A DNA stretch of 64,000 nt from Struthidea cinerea (GCA_013397865.1 VZTI01000421.1:102844-166843), one strand, 5' to 3'; numbered from the stretch's first letter, positions 21,465 through 32,070 are shown. Made by a program: numbers and translations. The notes: generated by a model not told the origin, from the sequence alone.

Positions 21465-24400
21465 GCCCAGCGCCGGGGGAGCGGCAGCGGCGGCGGGGGA
21501 GGGGAACCGAGGGCGGCCGCCCCCCGTTACCCCCCGGCAGATCCGCGACCTCATCGACGGCGGCATCGCCACCGAAGGGCCTGGGCCCAGCGGGTGAGGG
21601 GCAGCGGCGGGAGGGACACGCTGGCACCGGGGCTGGGGTCGGGGGGAGGCCCAGCCGTGTGGCACCGAGAGAGGGGAGGAAGGCTGGGGGCTCTTGAGGG
21701 AATTAGAAACTCCTCGGTGTTACTTGGGGTCCTGTGGGGAGGAATTGGAGTCGGCGGGAGCGTGACTGGGGGGGACTGGGAAGTCCTGGCCATTGTTTTT
21801 GAGGAGGGATAGCGGAAAAGAGGGTGATGGGACGGGCTGGGAGCGACTGGGAAGCACGGGGAATACTGGGAACTGGGGGATGCTGGGAGCGGGTCCTGGT
21901 GGGATTAAGGGACACTGGGAGGGGTTACTGGTGGGATTAGGAGGCATTGGGAATACTGGGGAGACTGTGGGGTACTGGGAATGTTGGAGAGACTCAGGAG
22001 CACTGGGAGTACTGGAAGGACAGGGAGGCAGTAGTGGAAACAGCTGCTGGGATACTGGGAGGCAGCAGCGGACACTGGGAGGGTACTGGGAGGACAGCCC
22101 AGGTAAGTGACCTGTGGAGTCCCTGTGGCCTGAACTGGCCACGGAGTGGTCACAGCGGTCACACCCTGGGGGGGTACTGGGAGTCCCAGGGGTTACTGGT
22201 GAGCACTGGGGAGACTGGGAGGCACTGCAGGCACAGGGGGCTGAGCTCCGGGGGTGTCTCAGGCCACCCTCGTCCCAACCATCCCTGAATTTTGGCTCAT
22301 GGAAGGGTGTTGGGAAGAGGCCAAAGGGCAGCCATGGGGTCGGCATTCTGGCCTAGGGATCGACATTCCAGCCACGGATTCCGGTCTTGGGAGCATCCCA
22401 GACTTCAATCCTCAATCTGCCCTCGCTGGGCTTGGAGAACAAATCCCTGTTCCCTCCTTGTCCCATCAAATCCCAACTGGCACAGCTGTCAGCCACTGGG
22501 GACACATCCAAGGCACCCTTGGATGTGCATTTATTCATTGTTTTATTGGGAATTAATTAAAAGTTGGGAACGAGGAGCTCTGGAGAAGCTCCTTGTCAGG
22601 ATAAGCCTGAGGGGTGGAGGGTTAGGAAGTGCTCTGTGCTTTTTTCTTTTTTTTAATCAATGGAATCATTCCAGGAGTTTTCCTTGCTGGCTTTTCCTTT
22701 TAGGAAAGACACATCCGACTGCTCGGAGCCGGCTAATGGACCTTCCCAAATGGAGGCTCTTTCCTTGGAGTCAGCCAGCAGGGAAGCCTATTTCAGCAGA
22801 GTGGAAACATTCACCATATCCTTTGGGATGCTGTAGATTCCACCTTGGAGCTGTGGGGGAAGGGATCCAGAGGGATCGTTGATCCCACTCCCGGCCTTGC
22901 ACAGACACCCCGAAATTCCACCTTGTCCCTGAGAGTTGTCCGAACGCTCCTGGAATGTGACCATTCCCTGGGGAGCCTTTTCCAGTGCCCCACCACCCTC
23001 TGGGGGAAGAACCTTTCCCTAAAATCCAGCCTTTCCCTAAAATCCAGCCTTTCCCTAAAATCCAGCCTTTCCCTAAAATCCTCCCTGGCACAACCCCAGC
23101 CATTCCCCGTTTTCCTGCCCTGCTCCCAGGGAGCAGATCCCCGCCTGTCCCTCTGCTTCCCTTCCTGAGGAAGCTGCAGCCCGCTCCCAGCTCTCCCTTT
23201 CTTGGCAGCTTTTCCCCAGCCAAAACCACGGGAATTCGGTGGGATTTGCTCCTTGACGGGCTCACCCGCTGAAGTGGGCGGGCAAACCCCGCGCGCTGTC
23301 CCCGCTGGTGTGCGCCAGGTTCGGCTGGGCCAACGTGGAGTGTGACATGCTGAGGTGCTCCAGCTGCCAGGCCTACCTGTGCATGAGCCTGCAGCTCGCC
23401 TTCGACCTCAGCAACTGTGCGTAGGGATTCCGGGATTTCGGGATGCAAGGGGCGTGGCCCGGCAGGGGTTGGGTGTTTGGGGTGTCTGGAAGAACAGCTC
23501 GAGGCGAATAAATGGTGTTTAGTTGGCGGGAATGGGATAACAAATCCTGTTGCTGTTGTCAGGGGTGGGTTAGGATGGGAGGATTCCAGCTGGGAGAGGT
23601 CGTGGGATTGTAGGGAGTTTGGGTTGGATGGGATCTTTAAGGTCATCCTGTTCTAGCCTCTTGTCTGAGGAGTGGTGGCTCCAGGGATTGATGGTCCCAG
23701 GGAATGGTGGTTCCAAGGAATGATGGTCTCAGGGAATAATGGTTCCAAGGAATTATGGTTGCAGGGAATAATGGTCCCAAGGAGTGATGGTCCCAGGGCA
23801 TGATGATTCCAAAGAATGATGATCCTAAGGAATGATGGTTTCAGGGAATAATGGTTCCAAGGAATTACGATTCCAGGGAATAGGATGGGAGAATTCCAGC
23901 TGGGAGAAGTCGTGGGATTGTAGGGAGTTTGGGCTGGATGGGATCTTAAAGGTCATCCTGTTCTAGCCTCTTGTCCGAGGAGTGGTGGCTCCAGGGAATG
24001 ATGGTCCCAGGGAATGGTGGTTCCAAGGAATTATGGTTGCAGGGAATAATAATCTCAGGGAATAATGGTTCCAAGGAATGATGGTCCCATGGAATAGTGG
24101 TCCCAAGGAGTGATGGTCCCAGGGGCATGATGATTCCAAAGAAAGATGATCCTAAGGAATGATGGTTGCAGGGAATGGTGATCTCAGGGAATAATGGTTC
24201 CCAGGAGTTATGGTTGCAGGGAATCATGGTTTCAGGGAATAATGGTTCCAAGGAATTATGGTTCCAGGGAATAGGATGGGAGAATTCCAGCTGGGAGANN
24301 NNNNNNNNNNNNNNNNNNNNNNNNNNNNNNNNNNNNNNNNNNNNNNNNNNNNNNNNNNNNNNNNNNNNNNNNNNNNNNNNNNNNNNNNNNNNNNNNNNNN

Positions 24401-27400
24401 NNNNNNNNNNNNNNNNNNNNNNNNNNNNNNNNNNNNNNNNNNNNNNNNNNNNNNNNNNNNNNNNNNNNNNNNNNNNNNNNNNNNNNNNNNNNNNTGATTC
24501 CAATGAATTATGGTTGCAGGGAATGATGATCTCAGGGAATAATGATTCCAAGGAATTATGGTTGCAGGGAATAATAATCTCAGGGAATAATGATTCCAAG
24601 GAATTATGGTTGCAGGGAATAATAATCTCAGGGAATAATGATTCCAAGGAATTATGGTTGCAGGGAATAATAATCTCAGGGAATAATGATTCCAAGGAAT
24701 TATGGTTGCAGGGAATAATAATCTCAGGGAATAATGATTCCAAGGAATTATGGTTGCAGGGAATAATAATCTCAGGGAATAATGATTCCAAGGAATTATG
24801 GTTGCAGGGAATAATAATCTCAGGGAATAATGATTCCAAGGAATTATGGTTGCAGGGAATAATAATCTCAGGGAATAATGGTTCCAAGGAATGATGGTCC
24901 CAAGGAGTGATGGTCCCAGGGGCATGATGATTCCAAAGAATGATAGTCCTAAGGAATTATGGTTCCAGGGAATAGGATGGGAGAATTCCAGCTGGGAGAG
25001 ATCATGGAATTGTAGGGAGTTTGGGTTGGATGGGATCTTAAAGGTCATCCTGTTCTAGCCTCTTGTCCGAGGAGTGGTGGCTCCAGGGAATGATGGTCCC
25101 AGGGAATGGTGGTTCCAAGGAATTATGGTTGCAGGGAGTGATGGTTTCAGGGAATGATGATCTCAGGGAATAATGATTCCAATGAATTATGGTTGCAGGG
25201 AATGATGATCTCAGGGAATGGTGGTTCCAAGGAATTATGTTTTCAGGGAATGATGATCTCAGGGAATAATGGTTCCAAGGAATGATGGTCCCAAGGAGTG
25301 ATGGTCCCAGGGGCATGATGATTCCAAAGAATGATAGTCCTAAGGAATTATGGTTCCAGGGAATAGGATGGGAGAATTCCAGCTGGGAGAGATCATGGAA
25401 TTGTAGGGAGTTTGGGTTGGATGGGATCTTAAAGGTCATCCTGTGCGAGCCTCTTGTCTGAGGAGTGGTGGCTCCAGGGAATGATGGTCCCAGGGAATAA
25501 TGATTCCAAGGAATTATGGTTGCAGGGAATGATGGTGACAGGGAATAATGGTCCCAGGGAATGGTGGTCCCAGGGAATGATGATTCCAAAGAATGATGGT
25601 CCTAAGGAATGATGGTTCCAGGGAATGGTGGTTCCAAGGAATTATGGTTGCAGGGAATGATGATCTCGGGGAATAATGGTTCCACGGAATGATGGTCCCA
25701 TGGAATAATGCTTCCAAGGAGTGATGGTCCCATGGAATAATGGTCCCAAGGAGTGATGGTCCCAGGGAATGATGGAATTCTCACTGTAAAAAATGTCTTT
25801 TTTATACTGGGTTAAAGCCGTTCCCACTGCGCCCTGTCCCCACTGCTCCCTGTCTTCTCCATGGAAAGGAGACCCTCCGTCCTCTTGGTATCCATCCTTT
25901 AAGGACTGGAAAACCCCGAGGAGGTTCCACCTGAGCCTTCTCTTCTCATGGAATCATGGAATGGAATCCCAGGATGGTTTGGGTTGGAAGGGAACTTAAA
26001 GATCATCCCATTCCAGCTCCTGCCATGGGCAGGGACACCTCCCACTATCCCAGGTTGCTCCAAGCCCCGTCCAGCCTGGCCTGGAACATTCCAGATCGAT
26101 GAGGATCATTTATTCCAAGTGCCTGAGCACTTCAGGACTGACCAAACCTTAAATCGGATCCAGGGAATTCTCCAAAACCATCTGACACACTTCCAGGCTT
26201 GGGGCATCGATCACCTCGTGGAATATTCCAGAGCTGGATCATCCTTTCGGTAAAGAAATAATTCCTGATGTCCAGCCCGAGCCTCCCCTGGTGCAGCTTT
26301 GAGCCATTCCCGTGCTGGAATGCTGTGCCAGTCCTACCACAGGATCCCAGGGAGAAGAGCTCGGGAAGGTGCAGAATTCACCTCTCATCCTCCTTTTCTC
26401 CAAACAATCCCAAGGCCTTCAGCCTCTTCCAGGTTTTCCAACCATTTCTCCGGCCTCGTTGCCCTCTGGATGCATTTAAGGATCTGAACACCCTTTTAAA
26501 AATTTTCTTTCCCAATTCCTGCACCTCCTGCCCTGATCCTCCACTGAATTTTTCCAGGGTGGCGGTTGCTGCTCACCGAGGCCACTCAGGCAGAAATTAC
26601 ATCGCGAGATTTAATTAATGAACTCCTCATTATCCCACCAGGAAGTGTCATCCCCACTCCTCAGTTTTCCTGGCTGCAATTCCTTGCTCCTGCTCCCTGG
26701 GAGTGGACAGGGAGCACATTCCTGCTGCCTGCCAGGTGCAGTGTGGCTCATGGGAATACTGAGCCTTTCCATTTGGGTCACTCGATATCAACATTCCCTG
26801 TTTGTTCAGATTATCTCTGGTAAATAAACCTTGGCCTAATTATTCCGTTGGGAATCACGCCGGGTTAGGAAAACCTAAAATAATCAAAGATTGGGAAGAA
26901 GACATCGAAAAACAAATTGGAAAAGAAATTATTTGGTTGTGAAAGTGGGAGTAAGTGAAATTAAATGTCAGATCCTTTGGTTTTTTTTTGGGAAGTTTGA
27001 TTTCCAGACATGGCTGGGATTTGGCTCCTACAGCCGTGGTGGAGGGACCAGCTTAGCCAGGGATTGGCAGCATCCCAGGAGGAAAAACTGGCAGGATCCA
27101 GCGGGTTCTGTGCCCGTGGTTGGCTTGGGCTGGTTTTCCACAGGCTCCCCTGCTCCTGGGAATGGGAACAGGAGGGATTTTGGCTGCGGGCAGGTGGAAC
27201 TGCTGAGGTGACATTTGCCATTCCGGGCTGCCTGAGGGAGCCTGGAATTCCTCGTGGTGGGAAGGGAAGGAAGGGAAGTCTAAAGCAAAGCTTCAGGCTC
27301 TGCAGCCTTCAGCATCCGAGGGAAACTTCCGCATCCTGGTGCCTTCCTCTCCGGGGTTGGTTTTCCTGGCCATTCTCTGAGGAGGTGGCTCCGCAGGGAA

Positions 27401-30400
27401 GTATCCCAGAGTTTTTTCCCTGCAGACAAGGAGCGCTGTGAGGAGCTCAGGAAGGCCCTGTGCACTGCCCACGAGAAGTTCTGCTTCTGGCCAGACAGCC
27501 CCTGCCCAGGTTGGTGCCTCAGATTCCTGCAGGATCCAGCATTATTCCCATTTTTTTTCCCCCCTCCTTTCCATTGTTATTCCTGTCATCACTACTCTCC
27601 TTTTCCCTGTGGGAATGATGAAACACAACGGGAGAGCAACATCCCTGAGCAGCCTCAGCAAATAGAAGCCCCAGGGCTGTATCCAGCTTTTCCTAACCTT
27701 TGGATGCCTCTGGAACAGCTAAAGTGGTTTTTGGGTTGTAACTGGGAGGGGACAGGGGAGGTTGGATGTCGTGGAATGCTCAGAGAGGGATAGATCCTAA
27801 CTTTGAAGCTTGGGAATGCTGTGAAGGGAAGAGGCTGTGCTGAGCTCTTCCTTTAAAAGCCAAAAAGAAAATCATGGAATTGTTGGGATTGGAAGGGACC
27901 TCAAAGCCCATCCCGTGCCATGGGCAGGGACACCTTCCACTGTCCCAGGCTGCTCCAAGCCCCGTCCAACCTGGCCTTGGGCACTTCCAGGGATCCAGGG
28001 GCAGCCCCAGCTTCTCTGGGAATTCTAGCCCAGCCCCTCCCCACCCTCCCAGCCAGGAATTCCTTCCCAGTTATCCCATCTAAACTTTCTCTCCTTCAGC
28101 TTAAGGTCATTCCCTCTTATCCTGTCGCTGCAGTTGTGTGGACACCCGGGCTGGGCTCGTGTCCCCCCTTTCCCTGTGGGATAAGGAGGGCTTGGGAAGG
28201 CTGAGCACAGCTTTTCCTCTCACCAGATCGCTTTGCCAGGCTGCTGGTGGATGAGCCCAGAGTCCTTCTCCAGGACTTCCTGGATCGCTTCCAGAGCCTG
28301 TGTCAGCTGGAGCTGCAGCTGCCCTCCCTCAGACCAGAAGACCTGAAAAACATGGTGAGTTCCCTCCTGCTCCCAAAATCCAGAGCGTTCCAGGCTCCAG
28401 TGATGATCCCAGGCACACCCAAAATCAGGAATTTCAGCTTCTGTGTGTGAGGGATCTGTTCCCACCTTGGTTTTTTTCCCTTGGACATTCCTCATGTGAT
28501 GGTTCCACCACGGAAAGGTGTGAAAAAGGAGTTTGGAATGGCTCATCAGCTGGGAAGTGGGCTTTCCCAGTGTCCAGGATTCTCTCTGGTGCCTGGGAGA
28601 GGTGATTTGGGATCCCACAGACTCCTTTGGGAGCTCCAAGCACTCCGTGAGGAGAGGCAGCCCACGGATCGCTCCTTTAGCTGGGAGACAGGAATTTGGG
28701 ATGCCAGAGGCTGCCCTGGACCAGAGGTGTGGGCAGAGACCTGAGAAGGGGAAGGAGCCCGAGGAGGCTCCTCAGGCAGGAAGGAAAAGCAGGAACAGCC
28801 AGGAACAAGTGTGGGATTGCCTCCCTGTCAGAACCCGTCCTGGCCCTGCCCTGCTCCAGCCAAGTCTGGCTCGTTGGACACTCTCTTGCCAGGGAACAGA
28901 TGGCTCTGGGCAGCCAGGAGCCGTGTGGGATCCAGGGAATCTTCATCCATTCAGCACAGCCACAGGGGTGTTTTAGGGCTGGCTGAGCTCGGAAACCACC
29001 GGAGACTCCCAAAAACCACGGCAGGAACGGGAGCTGCTCCACTGCTCGGGGGAGCAGATGGTGCCTGGGCAGATTTCATGGAATGGGGAGCCAGAGGGAA
29101 GGAGGAAACCATTGCTCTGAGTGGCTTTTCCCCGTTAACCAGAGCCGAGGGTGCCGGATGATGCAATTCCAGGGGGTGGAAAAGGGATTTTTCTCCGTGT
29201 GGGACACGATTTGGGAGTAAAACCAGTGCATTTTATCCCTGTGCTCCGCAGTCCCTGACGGAGGAAAGGATCACTCGGCTCCTCCAGCTCGTCGGGGAGG
29301 AACTGGAGCACAAAGGAACAGAGGGAGAGAAGCCTCCCGGGAAGTTTTCCACGGAAATCCTGCAGGTGCACGTTCCCGCCTGTATCCTGGCGCTGTGCGG
29401 CTGGACCTGCAGGTGGGCAGGGCTGCAGGGATGGGCCTGGAATGTCCCTCCCGCTCTGGGCTTGCCATGAAAACTGTTGGAGGCTCGAGGAATGTGGAGT
29501 GTTCCTCCTGTGAAATGTTCAGTATCCCTTATTTCAGTATTTTCCTATTTTCCCCCTTTTCCACGATGCTCCCGCTTCCCTCGTTTCACTGTTTTCCTAT
29601 TTTCCCTCTTTTCCACCATGCTTCTGCCTACCTTATTTTCCCATTTTCCCTCTTTTTCATTGCTCTCCTGCTTCCCTTATTTAACTATTTTCACACTTTC
29701 CCACTACATTTCTGCTTCCCTTTTTTCACCATTTTCCTCTTTTCCGTCTATTCCCTCTGTTCCTGCTTCCTGGCAAGGCAAAATGCAATTGAGCCAGTTT
29801 AAAGCAACGTCATGGATGGGGTTTCATGGACTTCATTCCCTGACTTTTCCAAGCCCAGGCTTGTCCCTGATGACCTCTCCTGACTTTCCCCATCCCTGGA
29901 AGTGTCCAAGGCCGGGTTGGATGTGGCTTGGAGCACCCTGGGATAGTGGGAGGTGTCCCTGCCCATGAGGGGTTGGAATGAGATGATCTTTCTGTCCCTC
30001 CCAACCCACCCTGGGATTCCATGAGGATTCCATGAGGATTCCATGACTTGGCTCTGTCCCCGCAGTGCTGCCTCCGGCTCCGTGAACCTCTCGGTGATCA
30101 CCTGCTCCCGCTGCATGAGGAAGGTGGGGCTCTGGGGCTTCCACCAGCTGGAATCTGCAGCTCCAGAGCCGGATTCCTGCGGCTCCAGCAGCACCACCCC
30201 GGCCGCTCCCGAGCGCTTCCCGCCCGTTCCCACATCCCCTCGCAGGATGCTCACACGGAGCCAGGATCCGGGATCCGAGCAGGTACCTCCTGGGATAGCC
30301 GGGCGGTGCACGGACACCTGGCCAACTCCAGGTGCTCCAAATCCCGGGCTGCCCTCACCCACATCCAATGGACACATCCTTGTGGTGGGAAGGGCTCCTG

Positions 30401-32070
30401 TGGGATGGCTGAGGAGGACTGGAGTGGGACAGGGCCCCCTTGGTGACCAGAGGAGCTCTGTTAATTCCCTGTTTTTCCCCCCAGCAGCACGAGAAGAGCC
30501 CATCCCCAGCTGTGTCCCGCCCACGGGGTTGGGATTCTCCCAACTCCATGGACCGGGGCGAGTTGGATGCGACCAGCCCTGCTCTGAGGAACCGCCCCGT
30601 GACCCGGAGCATGGGACAGGGGGACAACATGGAAGTGCCATCCAGCCCCGTGCGCAGGGCCAAGCGGGCACGGCTCTGCTCTTCCAGCAGCTCGGTGAGT
30701 GATGCGGGCGCAGGGATCCAGGCAGGGTGTTCCTGATCCGGGGGTTTGGTGGTTCAGGGCTGGGATTTGGGCACGGAGAGGGTTTCTTGGAGTCTGTTTA
30801 AACCATCCCATCGCTGTGTCTCTTCTCTGTCACCTCCTCACTTCCCAGGACACTTCCCTGAGGAGCTTCTTTCACCCCAGCTCTCAGCACCGCGATTGGT
30901 GTCCCTGGGTCAACACCGGGGAGGGAGAGGAATCCCTGGAAGATGCTGCATCCCAGACGGAGAAGGAGCCTGGGAAGGCCGAGCCAGGCTGGGAAGTGGT
31001 GCTGAAGAGGCTCCTTGGCATCCGAAAATGTGACACGGTGCCCGAGACGGAGCCAGTGGTGAGCCTGGGGCATCCCAAACCGGAATGCTGCTCGCCCAGG
31101 CAGCAAAAATTTGGGCTGGATGGGCTTTGTTTGGGCTGGACACAATCCCAGCCAGGTGACAAGGACAAAACTGCAGCGCCTGAGCTTCCCCTCTGGCATT
31201 CCCACAGCCAGGCTCCATCCGATGCCAGGCTGGGATGCTCGAGGGCTGCTATAAATAACGGCCCTTCCCGAGCGCCTCGGCGCTGCCCAAGATCCAGTTT
31301 CATTCCGTGTCCCCAGAGCTCCTCTCTGCAGCCATCCTGATTCCTGGCTCCAGGCTCTTGGATTGCCAGGTTTGCTGAGCCAGGGGAGCAGAGCCGAGGC
31401 CACAACTCCCTCCCCAAGTGGCTGTGGAGCAGCTGCTGCCTCCCTGGATCTCATTATCCACTTGGATTCCTCCTGCCAGCTCCTTCCTGCTTTGCTTGGA
31501 GCTCAGAGGAGCAGCAGAGCATTCCTGCTTCAGGAATTTGGATTTGTCCTGGTTTTCGTGTGATTTGTGTCCCCAACAGGTCCCTTGTGGTGGAAGGTGT
31601 CCCTGCCCACGGCAGGGGGTTGGAACTGGGTGATCTTTAAGGTCCCTTCCAACCCCAATCAGTGGTTCTGTGGTTCTGGCTCTGCCATGTGCCAGGAAAG
31701 CTCCAGACGGTGCGGTGGAACCAGTCACAAATCAGAGGCACCAGACCCAGCTGGAGCAGGGGATGGTTGGAGTCCTTTCCTGCTTTTTGGGGTCCCTTCC
31801 TGCTTTTTGGGAGTCCCTTCCCACTTCCTGCTTGTAGTCTCCTTGTTCTCCCCTCCAGCTGGCAAATTGGGATGATGAAGATCAGGAACAAACTGCTGCC
31901 CTGGCACCGGCTGGGATATTTTGGATGTTTTTTTGCTGCAGTCGCAGGTCCTGCTCCAGTGCCTTGACCTCTGGATGTTGCTTTGTTCCCGTCTCTTCCA
32001 GAGTCTCTCGGAGAAGTCTTGCAAGGTGTTCCGCATTTTCCGGCAGTGGGAGAGCATGAATTCCTCCTGA
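21457..32070 (+). CDS. ZC3HC1: ZC3HC1 (NIPA), C3HC zinc-finger nuclear protein (complete, 10 coding exons)
   Basis: Coding exons: 21457-21593, 22704-22815, 23266-23416, 27426-27509, 28227-28354, 29252-29412, 30066-30282, 30485-30694, 30849-31058 and 32002-32070. They join in frame to 492 codons (human about 502). In order the protein shows MAAPSAGG; a C3HC zinc-finger region (WAGKPRALSPLVCARFGW, CDMLRCSSCQAYLC, CTAHEKFCFWP); DFLDRFQSLCQLELQLPSLR; a second Cys-containing domain (ACILALCGWTC, ITCSRCMRKVGLWGF); and a Ser/Pro-rich tail with RRAKRARLCSSSSS, HRDWCPWVN and a final FRIFRQWES helix. The mammalian protein was described as an F-box-like factor for cyclin B1 and later as a TPR-binding nuclear-basket component (family knowledge). 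Intron 2 is U12-type AT-AC; the rest are GT-AG. Confidence 0.97.
21835..22240. repeat. G-rich minisatellite built on (TACTGGGAG)n, ZC3HC1 intron 1
   Basis: Short imperfect units such as GGGAATACTGGGAACTGGGG, GCACTGGGAGTACTGGAAG and GATACTGGGAGGCAG repeat for about 400 bp. Dense G-runs sit on the plus (coding) strand. It begins about 240 bp after the exon 1 donor. Confidence 0.85.
22240..22703 (+). other. ZC3HC1: Rest of ZC3HC1 intron 1
   Basis: Unique intronic sequence up to the acceptor TTTTAG at 22698-22703. No repeat recognised. Confidence 0.6.
22862..23200 (-). mobile_element. CR1 LINE 3' fragment inside the AT-AC intron
   Basis: It matches the minus-orientation CR1 tail region: TTGTCCGAACGCTCCTGGAA, CATTCCCTGGGGAGCCTTTT, CCAGTGCCCCACCACCCTC, CTCCCTGGCACAACCCCAG and CTGAGGAAGCTGCAG. 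It fills most of the minor intron. Confidence 0.88.
23015..23088. repeat. 18-bp tandem repeat, 4 copies, inside the CR1 copy
   Basis: The unit CCTTTCCCTAAAATCCAG is repeated four times with almost no divergence. A normal CR1 tail has it once (compare the single copy at about 54345-54362), so this is a local expansion. Confidence 0.93.
23570..25790. repeat. CR1-derived tandem array with nested 48-bp units and a higher-order repeat (ZC3HC1 intron 3)
   Basis: Two levels of repetition. Short units of 24/48 bp are built from AAGGAATTATGGTTGCAGGG and AATAATAATCTCAGGG; the cleanest run is at 24495-24890, with about eight 48-bp copies. A longer unit of about 310-390 bp opens with GGATGGGAGAATTCCAGCTG, then GGGTTGGATGGGATCTTAAA (a CR1 tail) and recurs near 23575, 23883, 24274, 24975 and 25366. 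The 25785-25945 flank equals the CR1-like segment at 17750-17915. A 48-bp period keeps frames open, so long ORFs here are spurious. Confidence 0.92.
24299..24494. other. Assembly gap of 196 N inside the tandem array
   Basis: A run of N sits within the 48-bp repeat array. The array's true length in the genome is therefore unknown. Confidence 0.99.
25790..26100 (-). mobile_element. CR1 LINE fragments at the array edge
   Basis: 25785-25945 matches the CR1-like segment at 17750-17915. From 25950 a separate CR1 tail starts: GGAATCATGGAATGGAATCC, GGGTTGGAAGGGAACTTAAA and GGTTGCTCCAAGCCCCGTCC. The same pair of segments lies side by side at 17.6-18.1 kb, so the composite is a duplicate of one structure. 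Confidence 0.85.
26110..26480 (-). mobile_element. CR1 LINE fragment (divergent)
   Basis: It contains TTTCGGTAAAGAAATAATTC, then TGATGTCCAGCCCGAGCCTC and TTGCCCTCTGGATGCATTTA, which follow CR1 order on the minus strand but are more worn than the neighbouring copies. Confidence 0.7.
26480..27425 (+). other. ZC3HC1: ZC3HC1 intron 3, 3' part
   Basis: Unique sequence to the acceptor TTTCCCTGCAG before exon 4. No further repeat recognised. Confidence 0.5.
27865..28140 (-). mobile_element. CR1 LINE 3' fragment (ZC3HC1 intron 4)
   Basis: It shows AAATCATGGAATTGTTGGGA, GGAAGGGACCTCAAAGCCCA and CTGCTCCAAGCCCCGTCCAA, extending to TTCCCTCTTATCCTGTCGCT. It ends 87 bp before exon 5. Confidence 0.88.
28355..29251 (+). 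other. ZC3HC1: ZC3HC1 intron 5
   Basis: A GT-AG intron of 897 bp. No clear repeat and no other exon recognised. Confidence 0.7.
29515..29775. repeat. T/C-rich minisatellite, unit about 62 bp, about 4 copies (ZC3HC1 intron 6)
   Basis: The units contain TTTTCCTATTTTCCCTCTTT, then CCACCATGCTTCTGC and CTTCCCTTATTT. The copies are quite diverged, so the array is old. The pyrimidine strand is the coding strand. Confidence 0.8.
29875..30050 (+). mobile_element. CR1 LINE 3' end (ZC3HC1 intron 6)
   Basis: It shows GGAAGTGTCCAAGGCCGGGT, GGCTTGGAGCACCCTGGGAT and GGTGTCCCTGCCCATGAGG, and ends in three copies of GATTCCATGAG, a variant of the short terminal repeats of CR1. It stops only about 15 bp before exon 7. 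Confidence 0.87.
31059..32001 (+). other. ZC3HC1: ZC3HC1 intron 9
   Basis: A GT-AG intron of 943 bp. Apart from the short CR1 tail at 31575-31680 it is unique sequence. Confidence 0.7.
31575..31680 (+). mobile_element. Short CR1 LINE tail (ZC3HC1 intron 9)
   Basis: GGTGGAAGGTGTCCCTGCCC followed by GGTGATCTTTAAGGTCCCTT and TTCTGTGGTTCTGG: just the last 100 bp of a CR1 with its terminal octamer-like repeats. Confidence 0.85.

Larger units (their letters stand above)
20700..21650. promoter_or_regulatory. CpG island covering both KLHDC10 and ZC3HC1 first exons
   Basis: CpG-dense, GC-rich sequence holds both initiation codons and the space between them, while the flanks fall back to CpG-poor DNA. 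Limits were judged by eye. Confidence 0.8.
22816..23265 (+). other. ZC3HC1: U12-type AT-AC intron (ZC3HC1 intron 2)
   Basis: The 450-nt intron begins ATATCCTTT, a perfect U12 5' splice site, and ends AC (GGGCTCAC). A branch-site match CTCCTTGAC lies at 23249-23257, with the branch A about 9-10 nt before the 3' end. Splicing at these points gives ...GTG GAA ACA TTC ACC | CCG CTG AAG TGG..., which restores the conserved VETFxxLKWAGKP stretch in phase 0. No GT-AG pair gives this join: there is no AG acceptor at the needed place. The intron also holds a CR1 fragment with an internal 18-bp repeat. Confidence 0.95.

Noticed and set aside
20585..21812. GC-rich ORFs of 140-240 codons across the CpG island
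   Set aside because: They overlap the first exons and promoter of KLHDC10 and ZC3HC1 in other frames, with low-complexity Pro/Arg/Gly content.
23570..25790. Regularly spaced repeats suggesting a CRISPR array
   Set aside because: Repeats are directly adjacent and diverged, with no unique spacers, in a vertebrate intron. The same holds for the 50-bp array at 61.5 kb.
23946..25827. Long repeat-protein-like ORFs (SLFPEIIIPCNHN type)
   Set aside because: The 48-bp tandem unit is divisible by three, so open frames are automatic. They also cross N runs.
29395..29968. Phe/Ser-rich ORFs
   Set aside because: Translation of the T/C-rich minisatellite in ZC3HC1 intron 6.
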